Shown piece by piece: positions 34,295 to 46,040 of a stretch of 64,000 nucleotides of DNA. The stretch is from Cutaneotrichosporon cavernicola (taxonomy: Eukaryota; Basidiomycota; Tremellomycetes; Trichosporonales; Trichosporonaceae), in assembly GCF_030864355.1 (NCBI RefSeq), contig NC_083398.1:1364001-1428000 (forward strand), read 5' to 3'. The translations under genes were made by a program, and so were the position numbers. How positions within the stretch are numbered: position 1 is the first letter of the stretch; each line of letters opens with the position of its first letter. The notes below the pieces were generated by a model, which did not search any database, was not told the DNA's origin, and worked only from the letters and a program-made list of their open reading frames with translations.

Positions 34295-34404
34295 TTTCTC
34301 ATAGTCATTGGACTGGGCCAGGTGCTCAGCCCCGGACCAAATTTAGACGCTTTCTCATAATCATTGGACTGGGCCAGGTGCTCAGCCCCAGACCAAATTT
34401 AGAC
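34295..34404. repeat. 56-nt tandem duplication
   Basis: Two adjacent copies (34295-34350 and 34351-34404) beginning TTTCTCATA and containing TCATTGGACTGGGCCAGG; they differ at two positions in about 54, both G/A changes. Recent local duplication. Confidence 0.9.
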
Positions 34405-35217
34405 TCTGGATAATAGCCGACGGAGACCAACTCGTGTCAGGTAGGCATGGACGTGGACCCGATCTGCAGTCGATGAAATCATATTCTGCAGTCTCTCCAT
34501 CATGCTGTACACGAGTTGCTGGTCGGAGAGCTCCAAGAAGAGCCTCTCGTAGGAAGGTCTCTGGACAGTCGCGCTAGGACCTCTACAGTTGACACTCGTA
34601 TCCACACTGGAATCCTGCATCTCCCGCTTCCTTCAAGACAGATCATCAATCTTGAATACGCTGTGATCCCCATCGACAGCTACAAGGTAGTTTGCGAGAC
34701 GACGACAACGCCCTACACTTGGGACAACCTGTGAAGGCGTCAACTGGCTGTAGGTCACTGATTGTAGGGCCCAAAGTCCTTCTGAGCCGTTAAATTTCAG
34801 TGGAGGTTTGCAGTGACCCATTTCTGCTCATAACTAAAGCAGTGCTGCTCCAGCACTGTGCTAGCTCCCGGTACGAGCTTGTCATATTCACAGGCACACA
34901 GTTGAGGAGCTCATTCACAGAAGTTCGCCCCCATGTATGCATGCGATGTGTGCCGGTGGCAAGGTTGGAATCGGGAGGTCTCACATAGGCTGTGTCAGTT
35001 ACAGTCATCCTTTTGAGGATCCAGCCAATGGTGAGTGGATTTCAGTCAGGGAGAAGCATAGCTTTGTAAGCTTATTCCACTTAGAGTGAATGTGTGGACT
35101 GTTTTGGCCACCGACTTCCACTGGAGACAACAGAATCACTAACATTGTCATAAACGCGTCCGTCGCCGTGGTCATCGCCAACTTGTATCACACACCCTCC
35201 ATCTAACGCAAAGAATA

Positions 35218-36668
35218 ATGAGTCGCCACATCAACAGAGTTTATGGTCAGTGCTCGAGGCCGGCCGTTGTGTTAACACCCTAGTCATCGGCATCGGATCG
35301 ACAAAGTTTGATAAACCCCGCGGTGAACGGGACTATGACGAGCTCGGACTTGAAGCTACAGTCAAGGCACTCATTGACGCTGGTACCACCTACGATCAAG
35401 TCGACTATGCTGCCTGCGGCTACGTTTTTGGTGATTCGACTTGCGGCCAGCGTGTTTTATATCACCTCGGCCTAACTGGAATCCCGATTGTCAACCTCAA
35501 CAATGCCTGCTCTGCGGGCTCTTCGGCATTTGTAAATGCAGTAAACACAATCCGCGGCGGCCAGGCAGAATGTGCACTAGCAGTTGGCTTTGAGAAAATG
35601 GCTCCTGGCCCGCTGTCCACCCCATGGACAGACCGCATTTTCCCCATGGCCGGAACTCTGGCTCAATTGTGGGAAATTGAAGAGCAGAATGCCTACTCAG
35701 AGCCCGAAACTGGCCCATACGCAGCTCAAATCTTCGGTGCTGCGGGAAAGGAGTATTGTGAGAGATACGGCGCCCGTCCCGAGCACATTGCCGCCATTGC
35801 CGCCAAGAACCACACCCATTCGGCCAGGAATCCCTATGCCCAGTTCCGGGTTCCCCTCAGTACCGCCAAAGTCCTAAAGTCCCGTCGCGTTTCCCGAGAC
35901 GTGACGCTGCCTATGTGTTCGCCGACGTCTGACGGCGGTTCGGCGGCTGTGGTGGCAAGCGAGACTTTTGTCCGCAAACACGGTTTGGAGGACCGGGCAG
36001 TCGAGATTGCCGCTGTTGCCGTCGCCTCCGACTCATCTATTCTTTACAACGCTCGTTCCCGCATCGAGCTTGCTGGTGCTGACATGACACGTCGTGCAGG
36101 CAGGGCAGCATTTGCCGCGGCAGGAATGTCTCCTGCAGATATCCAGGTCATGGAACTTCACGACTGCTTCGCTTCCAACGAGCTCATCACATACGACGCG
36201 CTAGGGCTGTGCGAGCCAGGAACCGCCCATGAGATTGTCGAGGCTGGTGACAACACTTACGGCGGCAGATGGGTTATTAACCCATCTGGTGGGCTCGAGA
36301 GCAAAGGTCATCCCCTCGGTGCTACAGGCCTGGGGATGATCTTCTCAGCGGTCCTTCAAGTCCGTGGAGAGGCTGGTCGACTCCAGGCTCCGGGAGTCCG
36401 TAACGCCCTTACACACAATCTTGGTCTCCGTGGGGCCTGCGTAGTCTCTATCCTCCGCCGCCCCTCATTCTGGAAGCCAGGTTCTACCGCGACAACCCGT
36501 TTCGGCTACAACGTGGCTGACGAGGTGCGCCAGATTTCGGCTGTGGAGCTGGCCAAAGTTCGATCCCAGCTCCACTATTCTGACTTCATCGTTCCGCCGC
36601 TTGCTGGCTCTGGCTGGGCTGGTACCCGGCTCGGCACTGATGCCCTGGCCTTGCGTGCCCGGCTCTAG
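35218..36668 (+). CDS. SCP-x type thiolase (sterol carrier protein 2 thiolase), peroxisomal
   Basis: Stand-alone thiolase domain of the SCP-x class, which cleaves 3-oxoacyl-CoA in peroxisomes. A 28-nt first exon (35218-35245) joins after a 38-nt intron to 35284-36668, giving 470 residues opening MSRHINRVYVIGIGSTKF, the normal family N-terminus; no other in-frame ATG gives this. Nucleophile Cys85 sits in LNNACSAGSSAF; the other active-site blocks are MELHDCFASNELI and NPSGGLESKGHPLGATG. The C-terminus is ARL, a fair PTS1 peroxisomal signal. There is no SCP2 lipid-binding domain, and about 60 residues extend beyond the thiolase fold. It is isolated between two long gene-poor stretches. Confidence 0.92.
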
Positions 36669-39014
36669 ATAGCTCACACTAGAGGGCTCAGCGACGTCAA
36701 TAGGTACCCGTTTCGGGTTTGTACTGAACAAGTAACTGTACATCTTGCACACAGAGCGCGCATGAAAAGGACAATGTGCGACCCAAGGAGGCGGAACCGT
36801 CTGTTAATGCAACACTCCGAACAGCAGGGGTACAGGGGACGGCCGCGTGATGCCGGCACCGGGAAGCGGAGTTGAGGCTTGGTACGCAATTTGACCCCGA
36901 CGGGAGATGACTGATTTGTGTGGCATCTCGTTCTTTAGACACGTAAAACGGCGGAGAGGTGCCTATACCAGCCTAATGTGCCGGGCGTCCCAACCATTGC
37001 GTCTACTTGTTGTTCCTAGGCGGGTGATCACTAGTACCTTTCTCCAACGCATGCACACTCAAGAACATGGAAGAGGTTGGCCCACGGGCATGCCGTAATT
37101 GAAGCCACGTCTGACAAACTCGCGTCAATCTCTCCTGCCATCGGCTTTGACGACATGAAACTGTCCGCGCGACATCCATGCTGTAATCGCGGTTTGCTAA
37201 AGATAATCTGTTGCAACGCGACGGGAGCCGAAATGCATCAGAAATGATCAAAATGACGTGAGCATGACTGACACGGTAACCGAGTCCACTTCGGGAAGTG
37301 AAGCAGTTGCGCTCGCAATTATCCCGTCTGCCCACATGGGGCTTGCCAACCTCCTCATCCAATAGAGCAGGTCCCGCAACGGCTGGGCCATCCACACTTT
37401 CCGTGTTCCTCGGTTGCATCCTACAATCAGGACTGGTAAGTACTGTACAGTAACTGAATGTGGCGCATATCCGCAATGTCCAGCCGTGGCGGTCGGATCG
37501 TCGCTGAGCAACAATGAAGAGTGGCGCCACCAGGGCTCGGCAGATCGGCAACCCGCGGCTACTCGTTGAAATGCACGATTCACTTTAGGATCATTACGTG
37601 CGCCTATGCTGTTATCGCGTAGGTTGGGAGAGTCAGTGTCATGGCCCTTACATTCCAGCTGCATTGCACGCTAGTGTAACCTTGTCACCGAGTCCCATAT
37701 CTGGACTCAGTGTCCACGTCATCTCCAACACGTCCCCCTGAGTCGCAGCAGACCCGGAGGCACGCTCCACTCGGGCCTGAACCACCTTTTTGTGCCACAT
37801 CTTGATCCCGCTCCACAACCCAACAAGCCCTGCCGTCATGCCGCAAGCGTAGCCCTCTTCGACACCGCTCAATCTGCGTTACTCTGATACCACAATGAAC
37901 AGTGACCAGCTTGGTGGTGCCCAGGCCGGGCCAGATCAGATCCCCACCTGTTCCCAGCTTCCGCAATACATTGAAGCCAATTCGTTGCCAACATGCCGCC
38001 GTTGAAACGGCCAGATTGAGTTTGCGTGGTAGTGCGCGGTTGTGCCGAGCCCAGTCCAACTGTTATGATGTGGCGCAACGTCGATCAGACCTGTCGCAGG
38101 ACATTCCACAGATCATGGCAATCTTGAAGTTCCGAGGCGAACGCCTGGTTCCCACGAGTTCCCACTTCCCACGAGTTCCCACGAGTGCGCACTCTTTGTT
38201 GCGCTTGCCGAAGCAGGAACACCGGCATCGTTGGTTCTTCGGCTTGGCGACAGTGACCGCAGGGGCAGCGTTCACCGAACGGTGCTTGCTGCGGACCGGT
38301 GCCAGCCCGCGGCACAGCTGTCCACAACCTGCGCAGTACCTATTGCAATCACCAGGTCCACCCGCGTTGGAACCGGGTAACATTTCGTTTCATGATGCGA
38401 CACGGCTGTGGTCGTTCCCATGTGGCATGTGTTTCAGCACACGAAGTCGAAACGTTAACAAGAGCGATCTTCCGCGCGCCATCACGCCTCAAATTAAGTC
38501 GCGTAGTGGCTCGAGCGAGGGCCCATGCAGGTGCGGTGAGGTAGGAACCGGTTCCGTCAGCAGTATTACCTGTGTAGATGTTCTGGTCGTGGGCTAGGTG
38601 AGTTGAGGTAGGATGCGGCTGCGGCAGTTTGTTTGCTGTTTGCGGGCTCAGTACAACACTGCTTCCAGTGAGCTCATTATTCGTATAAACCCAACCAAAG
38701 GCCGCGCCGCGAGCTGCTAGCCATGAAGCATGAAGTGCTCGTTGGCCTCGTGAGTACTGGTACCACCAACAGTGCAAGCCGATGGTGGGGTCGGATGTGG
38801 GAGATTCTGGTCAAGCTGTGAATTGGTAAGCCTGTTAATTGCCGTTGCCGGCGGCATTGGGCGTTGGCCAATGACATCACTCGGTTGCCATCAAGACTGG
38901 TGGAACTGTTGATGTCGCCGACTTTGGACGACTCTCATTTACTAACCACTCTGATCGCGACAGCGTACATAATCAGACGGAAAAGCTCACCGTCACAGCG
39001 ACTGTCCAAGTACC
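36669..39014. other. Gene-poor spacer
   Basis: 2.3 kb between thiolase and ARMT1-like genes, same strand. Short open frames on both strands show no family features. A direct repeat of TTCCCACGAG lies at 38148-38186. Nothing else supportable. Confidence 0.6.
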
Positions 39015-41181
39015 ATGACACCCACTCTTCATTTGCCCTCCATGGAACGCTACAGCCCCAAGGACAAACAGAGGTACGTCCCCTCGTCCCAACTGCACTC
39101 ATTCCAGCTTCTCGTCAGTCTCGCCTCGAAACGGATGGCACCAGGGCACGCGCTGACCTCTAGATACAAGACAGTAGTGCACCGGTGAGCCTCCGTCCCC
39201 CCTCTCGCGCTGATCTCAGATGGCCTGTCATTCTGACCAACATCGTGTCCGCGGTCGTCTCGGCCAACCACGAGCTTGACCAGTCGGAAACAGCCAAGTT
39301 GGCGGAAGGCAAGGAGATCATCAGAAAGCTCAGCGAACTCAAGCACCACATGGGACGTAACCGTGTCCTCGAGTACGTCTGCACGCGACGCGCGGATGCG
39401 TGTAACCCTCCCGAAGTCGGGGGACGCTGACGTCAGGCCAATCCCCGAAGACGGAGATGCGAATCGCGCATGCTACAACGACGAGCTGGCAGCGACGCCA
39501 GAGGAAGACAAGCGGTGGTTCACGATGAACTGGCTCTTCGCCGAGTGCTACCTGTGAGTGTGACTCCGGACACGATGACTCATTGACACCAGCTACCGCC
39601 TTCTGCGGTCGTTCTTCGCCGTAACGACCCACTGGAAGTCCTATGACCCCTTCTTCGAGTCCAAGGCCCAGACGTACAAGAGCAGCTCGGGTGCTATCGT
39701 GCACCTCGCCAACGCGCTCAACTCTATGGTCGCGAACGTACGCCTCCAGGACGACTGGGAGGCGAAGAGCAGCCCACTCGAGATGGCCTTCTGGTGAGCA
39801 GTTCAAGTTCCCTGTACTGAGCACGCTTACACCGAGGGAAATGGTCCAGGCGGATCTGTGGGGCAATGCAACCGACCTGTCACTGCTCGTCGACCTCAAC
39901 TACGCCGACCTGCAGAAGCTGCAGGCCGTCGGAGCAGCCGCCCAGCAGGAGCAGGCGACCAGAATCCTGCGTGATGACCTGCCGCGCGTGTGGGAGCTCC
40001 TGAAGACAGTCAAGGGCGGGCGAGTGGACATTGTCCTGGACAATGGTGAGTGCAAGCATCTCACATCCGGGCCATGCCCTCCAAACCACGCGCAAGCGTG
40101 CGATATGAGCCATCAGCCCAAATGACCTGAATTGGTTTGCGAGGAGGAACACTGACATCAAGCTGGCTTCGAGGTGTACACCGACCTTATTCTGGCCGAC
40201 TTTCTTGTGTCCTGTACGCCCTTTGTCAACACGGTCGTCTTCCAGTATGCCTTGACGAGTCCAAGTTCTGACGCCAGCCCCAAGATGATCCCATGGTTCG
40301 TCTCCGACGTCCTGCCTGGTGACTTTGAGTACGTCGACCTCACGCCGTCTCGCTGACATACAGATGGGCGATCGAATCACTCCTCAACCCCGAGTTCTTC
40401 TCGGCACACGCCAACATATCAGAGGCGGACACGCAGGGGCTGATTGCACTCAGTAACAGGTGGCGTTCGCACGTCGCGTCAGGAGCATTCCACCTGTCGG
40501 TCCCTACCAGTACTCCAATCGGCACCGACGCTCCGGCAGCCAACTTCTGGACGACGCAGTACGCGTATGCCGACCTGCCTGCCCTTGATCCCGAACTGCT
40601 CGCCGAGCTGCAGAAGTCGGACCTTGTGATCTTCAAGGGTGACCTGAAGTGAGTATGAGCGAGTCCAGCTGTGTTATTTGTGCGGTCAACTGTCCTACAG
40701 TACCTCATGGACTCTTCCCTGTTCTGGGTCGCTACGCCATCTATCTCCCTCACCTGTTCCACGCTCACACCCGCAGCTACCGCAAGCTCGTCGGTGATTG
40801 CAAGTGGCCCACAACCACACCGTTCGAGGAGGCTCTTGGTGAGTTTGCGCGAGTACGGAGTTGGCCCCTAATGCCAGGCCCACTTAACGGCAAAATCAAC
40901 CTCGTGTCTCTACGCACAAACAAGGCGGATACTATGTACGTTTGCATTTCCCTGTCCCATCTCGAGTCACTTCCTATTACCCCCCTCTCTCCTCTCCCGT
41001 CGCCCTCGTCTCAAACCTCTCCTTCCGTTGGCTTGGACGTTAAACTTGGCGTAAAGCTCCCTAGCTAACGCACAGCTGTGGCCTTGGCCCGGGTATTGAA
41101 GAGCGCCTCGACGTCGAGGCGCCCGACTGGCGCGTCTCTGGCAAATACGCCGTCGTGTCGTTCTCGCCGCGTACGCTGTAG
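39015..41181 (+). CDS. DUF89/ARMT1-like damage-control metal-dependent phosphatase
   Basis: Family members dephosphorylate damaged or excess sugar-phosphate metabolites such as fructose-1-phosphate and need a divalent metal. Eleven exons assemble through ten short introns; the second exon is only 21 nt (39164-39184). Blocks seen: [39 protein letters not shown], the metal-site motif [40 protein letters not shown] and [20 protein letters not shown]. It ends [15 protein letters not shown] with TAG at 41179-41181. The start at 39015 gives [18 protein letters not shown]; the next in-frame Met ten codons on would serve equally well. The yeast relatives are Hrt2/YMR027W; the human one is ARMT1. Confidence 0.9.
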
Positions 41182-41461
41182 AGGGACAGACCTTACGAGC
41201 CAGTTTGTAGTACGAGGCCTGTCTGCCGGAAACCTGCGTGACTCGTTTCGCACCACTCATCGTAACCCACTGACTACTGGCAATCTGGGTCTCTATGTTG
41301 ACACGCTTGGCGTCAACCGCCAGGGTGTTGGCGCGTCTACACGCCGTCGTGTCGAGTCGATATCGACACGTCCTAACCTATTGACGTAGCTACCTTGACT
41401 TCCTAGCTCCCTGCCCAAACTGTCCGCAAAGTCGTCCATGTCCCTCCCGCAGAAACCCCTC

Positions 41462-41501
41462 TAGTCCTTGCCTCGCGCAGACCCATGCGAGGCAAGGACT
41501 A
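41462..41501. repeat. Perfect inverted repeat, 15-bp arms, 10-nt loop
   Basis: TAGTCCTTGCCTCGC at 41462-41476 is the exact complement of 41487-41501, separated by GCAGACCCAT. It lies 280 nt downstream of the ARMT1-like stop. It could be a transcription-end hairpin, a small structured RNA or the remnant of an element's inverted ends; no ORF or target-site duplication marks an element. Confidence 0.9.
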
Positions 41502-42222
41502 ATACTCGCTCTTGCTCAACTCCCCCCACAATATCTGACCCGGACTCGTTATGCGCCAATCACAATCACAAGCTCGCCTCGCCTCGTCTTTCTTGTATTC
41601 GTTGCGATGGCACAGTCTGGCAAGCCCCCTCATCATCTACCGCTACACCTAGCTTGCTGGCCCAGATTGTCCACCGCCTGGCGATCCCCGCACCCGCCCT
41701 CCCCCCTCCGTCTTCCTGTCGTGAAATCCTTGCCTTGTCCTGCCTTCATCCTTACGGCGCCTTCACTTGCCGCCCCATTGTGTCACTGACCTACCCTTTC
41801 CCGAGCTCGTCGAGGCCACCACGCACATCAACAACGTCTGAGCGGATTCTCCAACCTGGTCCGACCATGTTTCGGGTCCCTGACGCCGTAGAACTCTTTT
41901 CAAGACTGGAACGTTCGCTCCACATCCTCTCGAAGGACAGGAATCGCATGTCCGAGCGACTGTTTCTCAGCGCAATTTACCCACGTCGCAGACAAGGCTG
42001 GTATGGTATCCGCAGATGAAGCGGTTAGGGTTCCAGACCCTTTGGGGCATCGTCCCCAGTCAGACGTCTCAGAAGGATATGGCCGTCTGCCCGTAGTCGT
42101 TCCGTAGGTTCATCTAGATCTTTAGGAGGTCGTAACAATATCCCTCCTTGCCTAGGGCAGCTATTTCGGACTCTGCCGAAGGGGGCAGTTTATCAACGCG
42201 GCGGGGGATTGTCCTCGCCCGG

Positions 42223-42240
42223 GTCCCCAGATCTGGGGAC
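42223..42240. repeat. 18-bp perfect palindrome
   Basis: GTCCCCAGATCTGGGGAC reads the same on both strands with no spacer. Long perfect palindromes of this kind can be binding sites for dimeric regulators, but none is identified. Confidence 0.9.
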
Positions 42241-42528
42241 TGGGCATGCTCGCCGTCGATATGGTTGTTATACAGAAGCATTTGGTTCCGCCAACCACAC
42301 TGGTAGGATTCATAGCTTGTGCTTGCAATGTGGCACTTATGGGCTCCGTGAATACCGGAGACCTAGTGGCACCTGCAATACAGAGCGCGCTGCTTGACGT
42401 AACTATCTTCTGATCCGTTAATACATTCTCATACCCCCCCGTTGTCGCAGAGCTTCATACCCTCCGTTGTCGCAGAGCTTCATGAATATCCCTTGGACTG
42501 ATTGCGTCCACAATGTCCGATGACAAGT

Positions 42529-43358
42529 CTAAACGACCTTTTTTGGTCTAGAAGCCTCACTCGACTGGCTCTTGCTCAGCCATCGCTTTGCCTTGAGTGT
42601 CTCGGCGTCGTCTTTGACGGCATGAACCGAGGAAGCCCACTGTTGCCAGTACTCGTAGTCCTGAGCCGTGGTGTCGCATTTACGGTAACTGCCCATACTC
42701 TGGTCCCAGATCTGCCAGAAGAGGCCAAAGTTGAAGCGCCAGTGCGAGTGGCCAATGGTAAGCATCTTGGTCCCGCTAGCCAAGGCGATAGGCAAAACGA
42801 ACGGGTGGCAGATGAGGAGCCACGGGTTGGATTTGTATCCCGAGTGACCGACCAGTGTCGAGGAGAGGACAAACGAGGGTGGTGCGATCCAGTAACACCA
42901 AATGTGGCCCCAATGTAGATGACCATCTCGATGGTGTTGAACTTGAAAGAGATGGCGCCGGTTGGGTCGCGAAAGATGAGGGCGTTGCAGTCAGAACGGT
43001 GAAGGGAGAGCGTTGCACCAGGCCGTAATCCATCGGTTGGACGGAGGAGCGTAGTACCGTACCAGCTCTTGTACAGGAGGGTGGTGACCTGGATGATGAG
43101 TTATCTGTAGACAATGGCGACCGAGGACGCTGTACATCCGAGCATGATGGCCTGGGCCTGGAACCAAAGCCAGATGGAAGAGTCGGCGAGCTCGAGCCAG
43201 GCACCAAAGGCCCCATCTGCCGCAGATGTTTGGTATTAGTTCCTCTGGAGATGGTGGACATCTTGCGACTAAACATCATAACAGCGGGTGAAGGCCGACC
43301 AGTGCGTGAAGACGTCTGTATTTATAGCATTGACGATACGAGTCCGGCTGGCGTTCAT
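42529..43358 (-). pseudogene. Broken polytopic membrane-protein gene, fatty-acid-hydroxylase-like
   Basis: Coding-like fragments follow each other in order on the minus strand but not in one frame. They start at ATG 43356-43358 (MNASRTRIVNAINTDVFTHW), then a GAFGAWLELADSSIWLWF segment ending in an in-frame stop near 43105, then LLYKSWYG and FKFNTIEMVIYIGATFG, then after a frame change near 42895 WIAPPSFVLSSTLVGHSG. The last part, to TAG at 42529-42531, holds HSHWRFNFGLFWQIWDQ and MGSYR. Spacing and the C-terminal block resemble the fatty-acid hydroxylase/sterol desaturase superfamily, whose enzymes need His boxes; here the second-box position reads HRSDC and the third HSHWR, both missing histidines. 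No GT..AG intron repairs the frame change. I read this as a decayed gene; an unannotated divergent family with odd splicing is possible. Confidence 0.5.
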
Positions 43359-45016
43359 TGAAGCTCAAGTCAATTTGTTGATTTGCCCAACTGCCACAGA
43401 CCCTCCTTTTCGGCGCAGATCTTGCCAAACACATAGATGTGTACGCCTCATCTCACCAGACCCCGTACTGATGACCATCGGGCCAGGCAGCCGTCAACTT
43501 TAACTCTCTCGTCATCGGCCCATAGCAAGACGACGGTCGCAGGACAATGGTGGCAGAATCATATAAGATGAGTCCGGAAAGAACACTCAGGAACAGGGCC
43601 TAGACCGATTAATTGACGCGTGTATCGTGCGTGTACGCGTTTGACGTTTCGGGTTTCGGGTTGCTGCGTGCTGCGGTGCCCATCCCCAGTCCTCCCCCCG
43701 TTGTCCCGTATCAGCGCAGTCCGAGCCGTGCGTGTCTTGCCTCTGTTCGTGCTTTGGACGGTGACGTGGAAGCATCCACAATAAACTTGGGTCCCTCCAG
43801 GGGTACATTTCACCCTTCTTTATGCCTTCTTTATGGATCCCACTGCACCGCCTTCAAGTTGAGGCGGTACAGTTGGAACAGTGCCACGACCTGATATAAA
43901 GGATGGACGTCTCGTTATACCCACTTCATCGTCCCGGCTTTCTGCGTCTGGCTAAAGCGCGTCCGTGTTGATCGCGTAGTGCGCGTCGGACCTCCTCCAA
44001 CAGCCATCACTCACTCCCCCGACAACAACCTCCCGCAACCGCCTCCCGCAACCACCTCTCACACCTCCACTGCCGGACCACCCACCACTCTCCCTCACCA
44101 CGGGTCTTTGTCCACGCTATGGAAATGTCGTGTTGGCCGTGCATTGACGGTGACTGCGACACCAACCAGAATCCTCCACCACTGCCCTTCCTCCACCCAC
44201 TCGCGCGAACCTTACCCAATCCCCCCACCAAAAACGTCCATCACTAGCCGGGGCGTCGGATCTACGGCGGATCTGTCGGCTGTCGGCCAGATCTCGAAAT
44301 AGACTAAAGAGCCTGACTTGCTAACTCCAAGTCAGAATCGGCATTGAGTTGACCAAACCGCCGCTCAAGTGCCCCGCTGCCCTTTGGCAGGTCACCAGCG
44401 CCACCAGGTCCATCTCTCACCACATTCGAACCAGACAGGGCCAATGTGACAAAACAAGCAGGATCATGAACTGAGGCGCCTGACAGCAGGAGGCAGGGTG
44501 AGAATTACGCTTTGTGTGGGTCATGAATCTATGATCACGGTCATGGGGCTTGGATTTGGTCGGTATGTGTGTGAGCGCGTGCTTTCTTCAAAACGCCTCA
44601 ATAGGCTTGGCAGACTGCGCAGTGCGGGGCGGTGCAAACATGTCCCAATCTGGCTGGCTGTGGGGCTCTTGGTGTGATTGGTGTCGTTGGTGGGTGATCG
44701 CCAATGCGACCATGCGGCCACAATGTCCCCTACCCTTACACACGGCGGCCACCCCGCGCGTCCACCGAGCGACGTGCATTACCCGGGTTGACACTCCGTT
44801 CGCAGAGCCAATCTCTTGCACTAACCTTGCAGGCGGGATTTTATCTTCTCATGCATACGGCCCACCACGGCCTACTAAACTATGACTAGGAAACGTCCCA
44901 CGTCGCCGCGACTAGAAGACAATGAAAGCGCGGGGCGGGTGGGATTGAGCTGACCCCAACATGGACGTGCTCGAGAACCGAAGGGAAGTACACAGCTCCT
45001 ACTTGAAATCCGATTC
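43359..45016. other. Spacer
   Basis: 1.65 kb between the broken gene and the CFEM gene. The plus strand is CA/CT-rich at 43990-44250 (CCTCCCGCAACC units). No supported gene. Confidence 0.6.
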
Positions 45017-46040
45017 TTAAATAAGGAGACCGGCACCGGCAACAACGCCGAAGACAGCGAGAGCGACCTCCTTGGCGGGGATGGTGAGGGCGCCGGCAGC
45101 AGAGGTGGGCTTCGCCGAGGCGGCGCTCGAGACAGCGCTCGAGGCACCCGAGACAGCCGACGCGGCCTTCGACGAAGCGCTAGCGGCGGCGGACGAGGCC
45201 TTGGCAGAGCCGGACGCAGCGGCCGACTCGGCGCCCGAGGCAGCGGAGGAGGCAACGGAGGAGGCAGCCGAGGCGGCGGAGGAGGCAACAGAGGCGGCGG
45301 AGGATTCAGCAGTAGCGGCAGCCGACTCGGAAGCGGCGGCGCTCGCGGTGGTCTCGGCGCCGCTGGCGCCGGCCGCAGCAGTGCTCTGGCCGGCACAAAG
45401 GGTACCCTGGAGGGCAGTCGCCGCGGCAACCTGGTCGGGGCACTGCCTGGAGCATGTTAGCTTGAGGTCCAGTCGTCTCATGCCAGCTGATAGATACTCA
45501 CGAGTTGATGCAGTCAAGCGCACCCGTCATGAACTGGGCCGAAGCGCAGATGCAGGCCAAGTCGGTGACACCCGAGCAGCCGGCAGCAGTGGCACCGGTG
45601 GTGGCGCAGGTGAGGATGCAAGGGTTGATAGTGCTGGGGTCGAGCCTAAAGGAAGGTCAGTGGCTGATCGGGATATGGTAACGCAGGTGCGTGCAAGGTA
45701 CGTATTGGGCTAAGCCGATCACGGCCCAGGCCGGCACGATAGGTGCTGGCCTTCAGGGCGAGTTAAGCGGGCAGAGTTGGCTGGGGTGTGATATGTCTGG
45801 CACGTTTGTGGGTCGGGTAGAATCGAGTCCACGTATGCACTGCAGACACTCCAACTACTGCTCCCAGTTCCAGCATGATGGAAAGTATCGCATGAGCACC
45901 CAATCGAGTGGATGGCAATGCAAGGAAGGTGGATTGTGATGAGGAACGCGGGATTGGAGGGAGAGGAGGCAAGGAAGGCGAGAGACTCACTGGGCAACAG
46001 CGACCGAAGCGAGGACAGCGGCGGCGGCGAAGTACTTCAT
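45017..46040 (-). CDS. CFEM-domain, probably GPI-anchored haem-binding surface protein
   Basis: Three exons (45991-46040, 45502-45645, 45017-45446) give 207 residues. A clean signal peptide MKYFAAAAVLASVAVA is followed by a CFEM domain with all eight cysteines, from NPCILTC through GVTDLACICAS and LDCINSQC to TLCAG. The Asp in TDLACIC matches the axial haem-iron ligand of Csa2/Rbt5-type proteins. Then comes a 90-residue Ala/Ser-rich stalk and a hydrophobic C-terminal tail (VALAVFGVVAGAGLLI) as expected for GPI attachment. Family roles are haem-iron capture from host or environment and wall integrity; which applies here is unknown. The first intron is 345 nt, long for this genome. Opposite-strand open frames over the stalk are GC-skew shadows. 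Confidence 0.92.

Larger units (their letters stand above)
31573..35217. other. Gene-poor spacer with microsatellite and tandem duplication
   Basis: 3.6 kb between divergent kinase (-) and thiolase (+) genes. Contains six GCAGGA units at 32035-32070, a 56-nt tandem duplication at 34295-34404 and several short open frames on both strands without family signal. A minus-strand frame at 34399-34620 (PSYERLFLELSDQQLVYSMM) is mildly protein-like and could be a remnant exon, but nothing around it completes a gene. Confidence 0.6.
41182..42528. other. Gene-poor spacer with hairpin, palindrome and tandem repeat
   Basis: 1.35 kb between ARMT1-like (+) and the broken membrane-protein gene (-). Contains a perfect 15-bp hairpin (41462-41501), an 18-bp perfect palindrome (42223-42240) and two copies of a 26-nt unit ending GTTGTCGCAGAGCTT (about 42430-42480). 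No protein gene supported. Confidence 0.6.

Noticed and set aside
37648..37872. Small membrane-protein-like frame (GMTAGLVGLWSG) on the minus strand
   Set aside because: No ATG start, no recognisable family and no flanking exons; not enough to call a gene.
44875..45429. 184-residue Pro/Arg/Leu-rich frame on the minus strand
   Set aside because: It is another frame of the Ala/Ser-rich stalk of the CFEM gene.
45072..45713. Long Ala/Glu-rich frame on the plus strand
   Set aside because: Antisense shadow of the CFEM stalk and of its intron.
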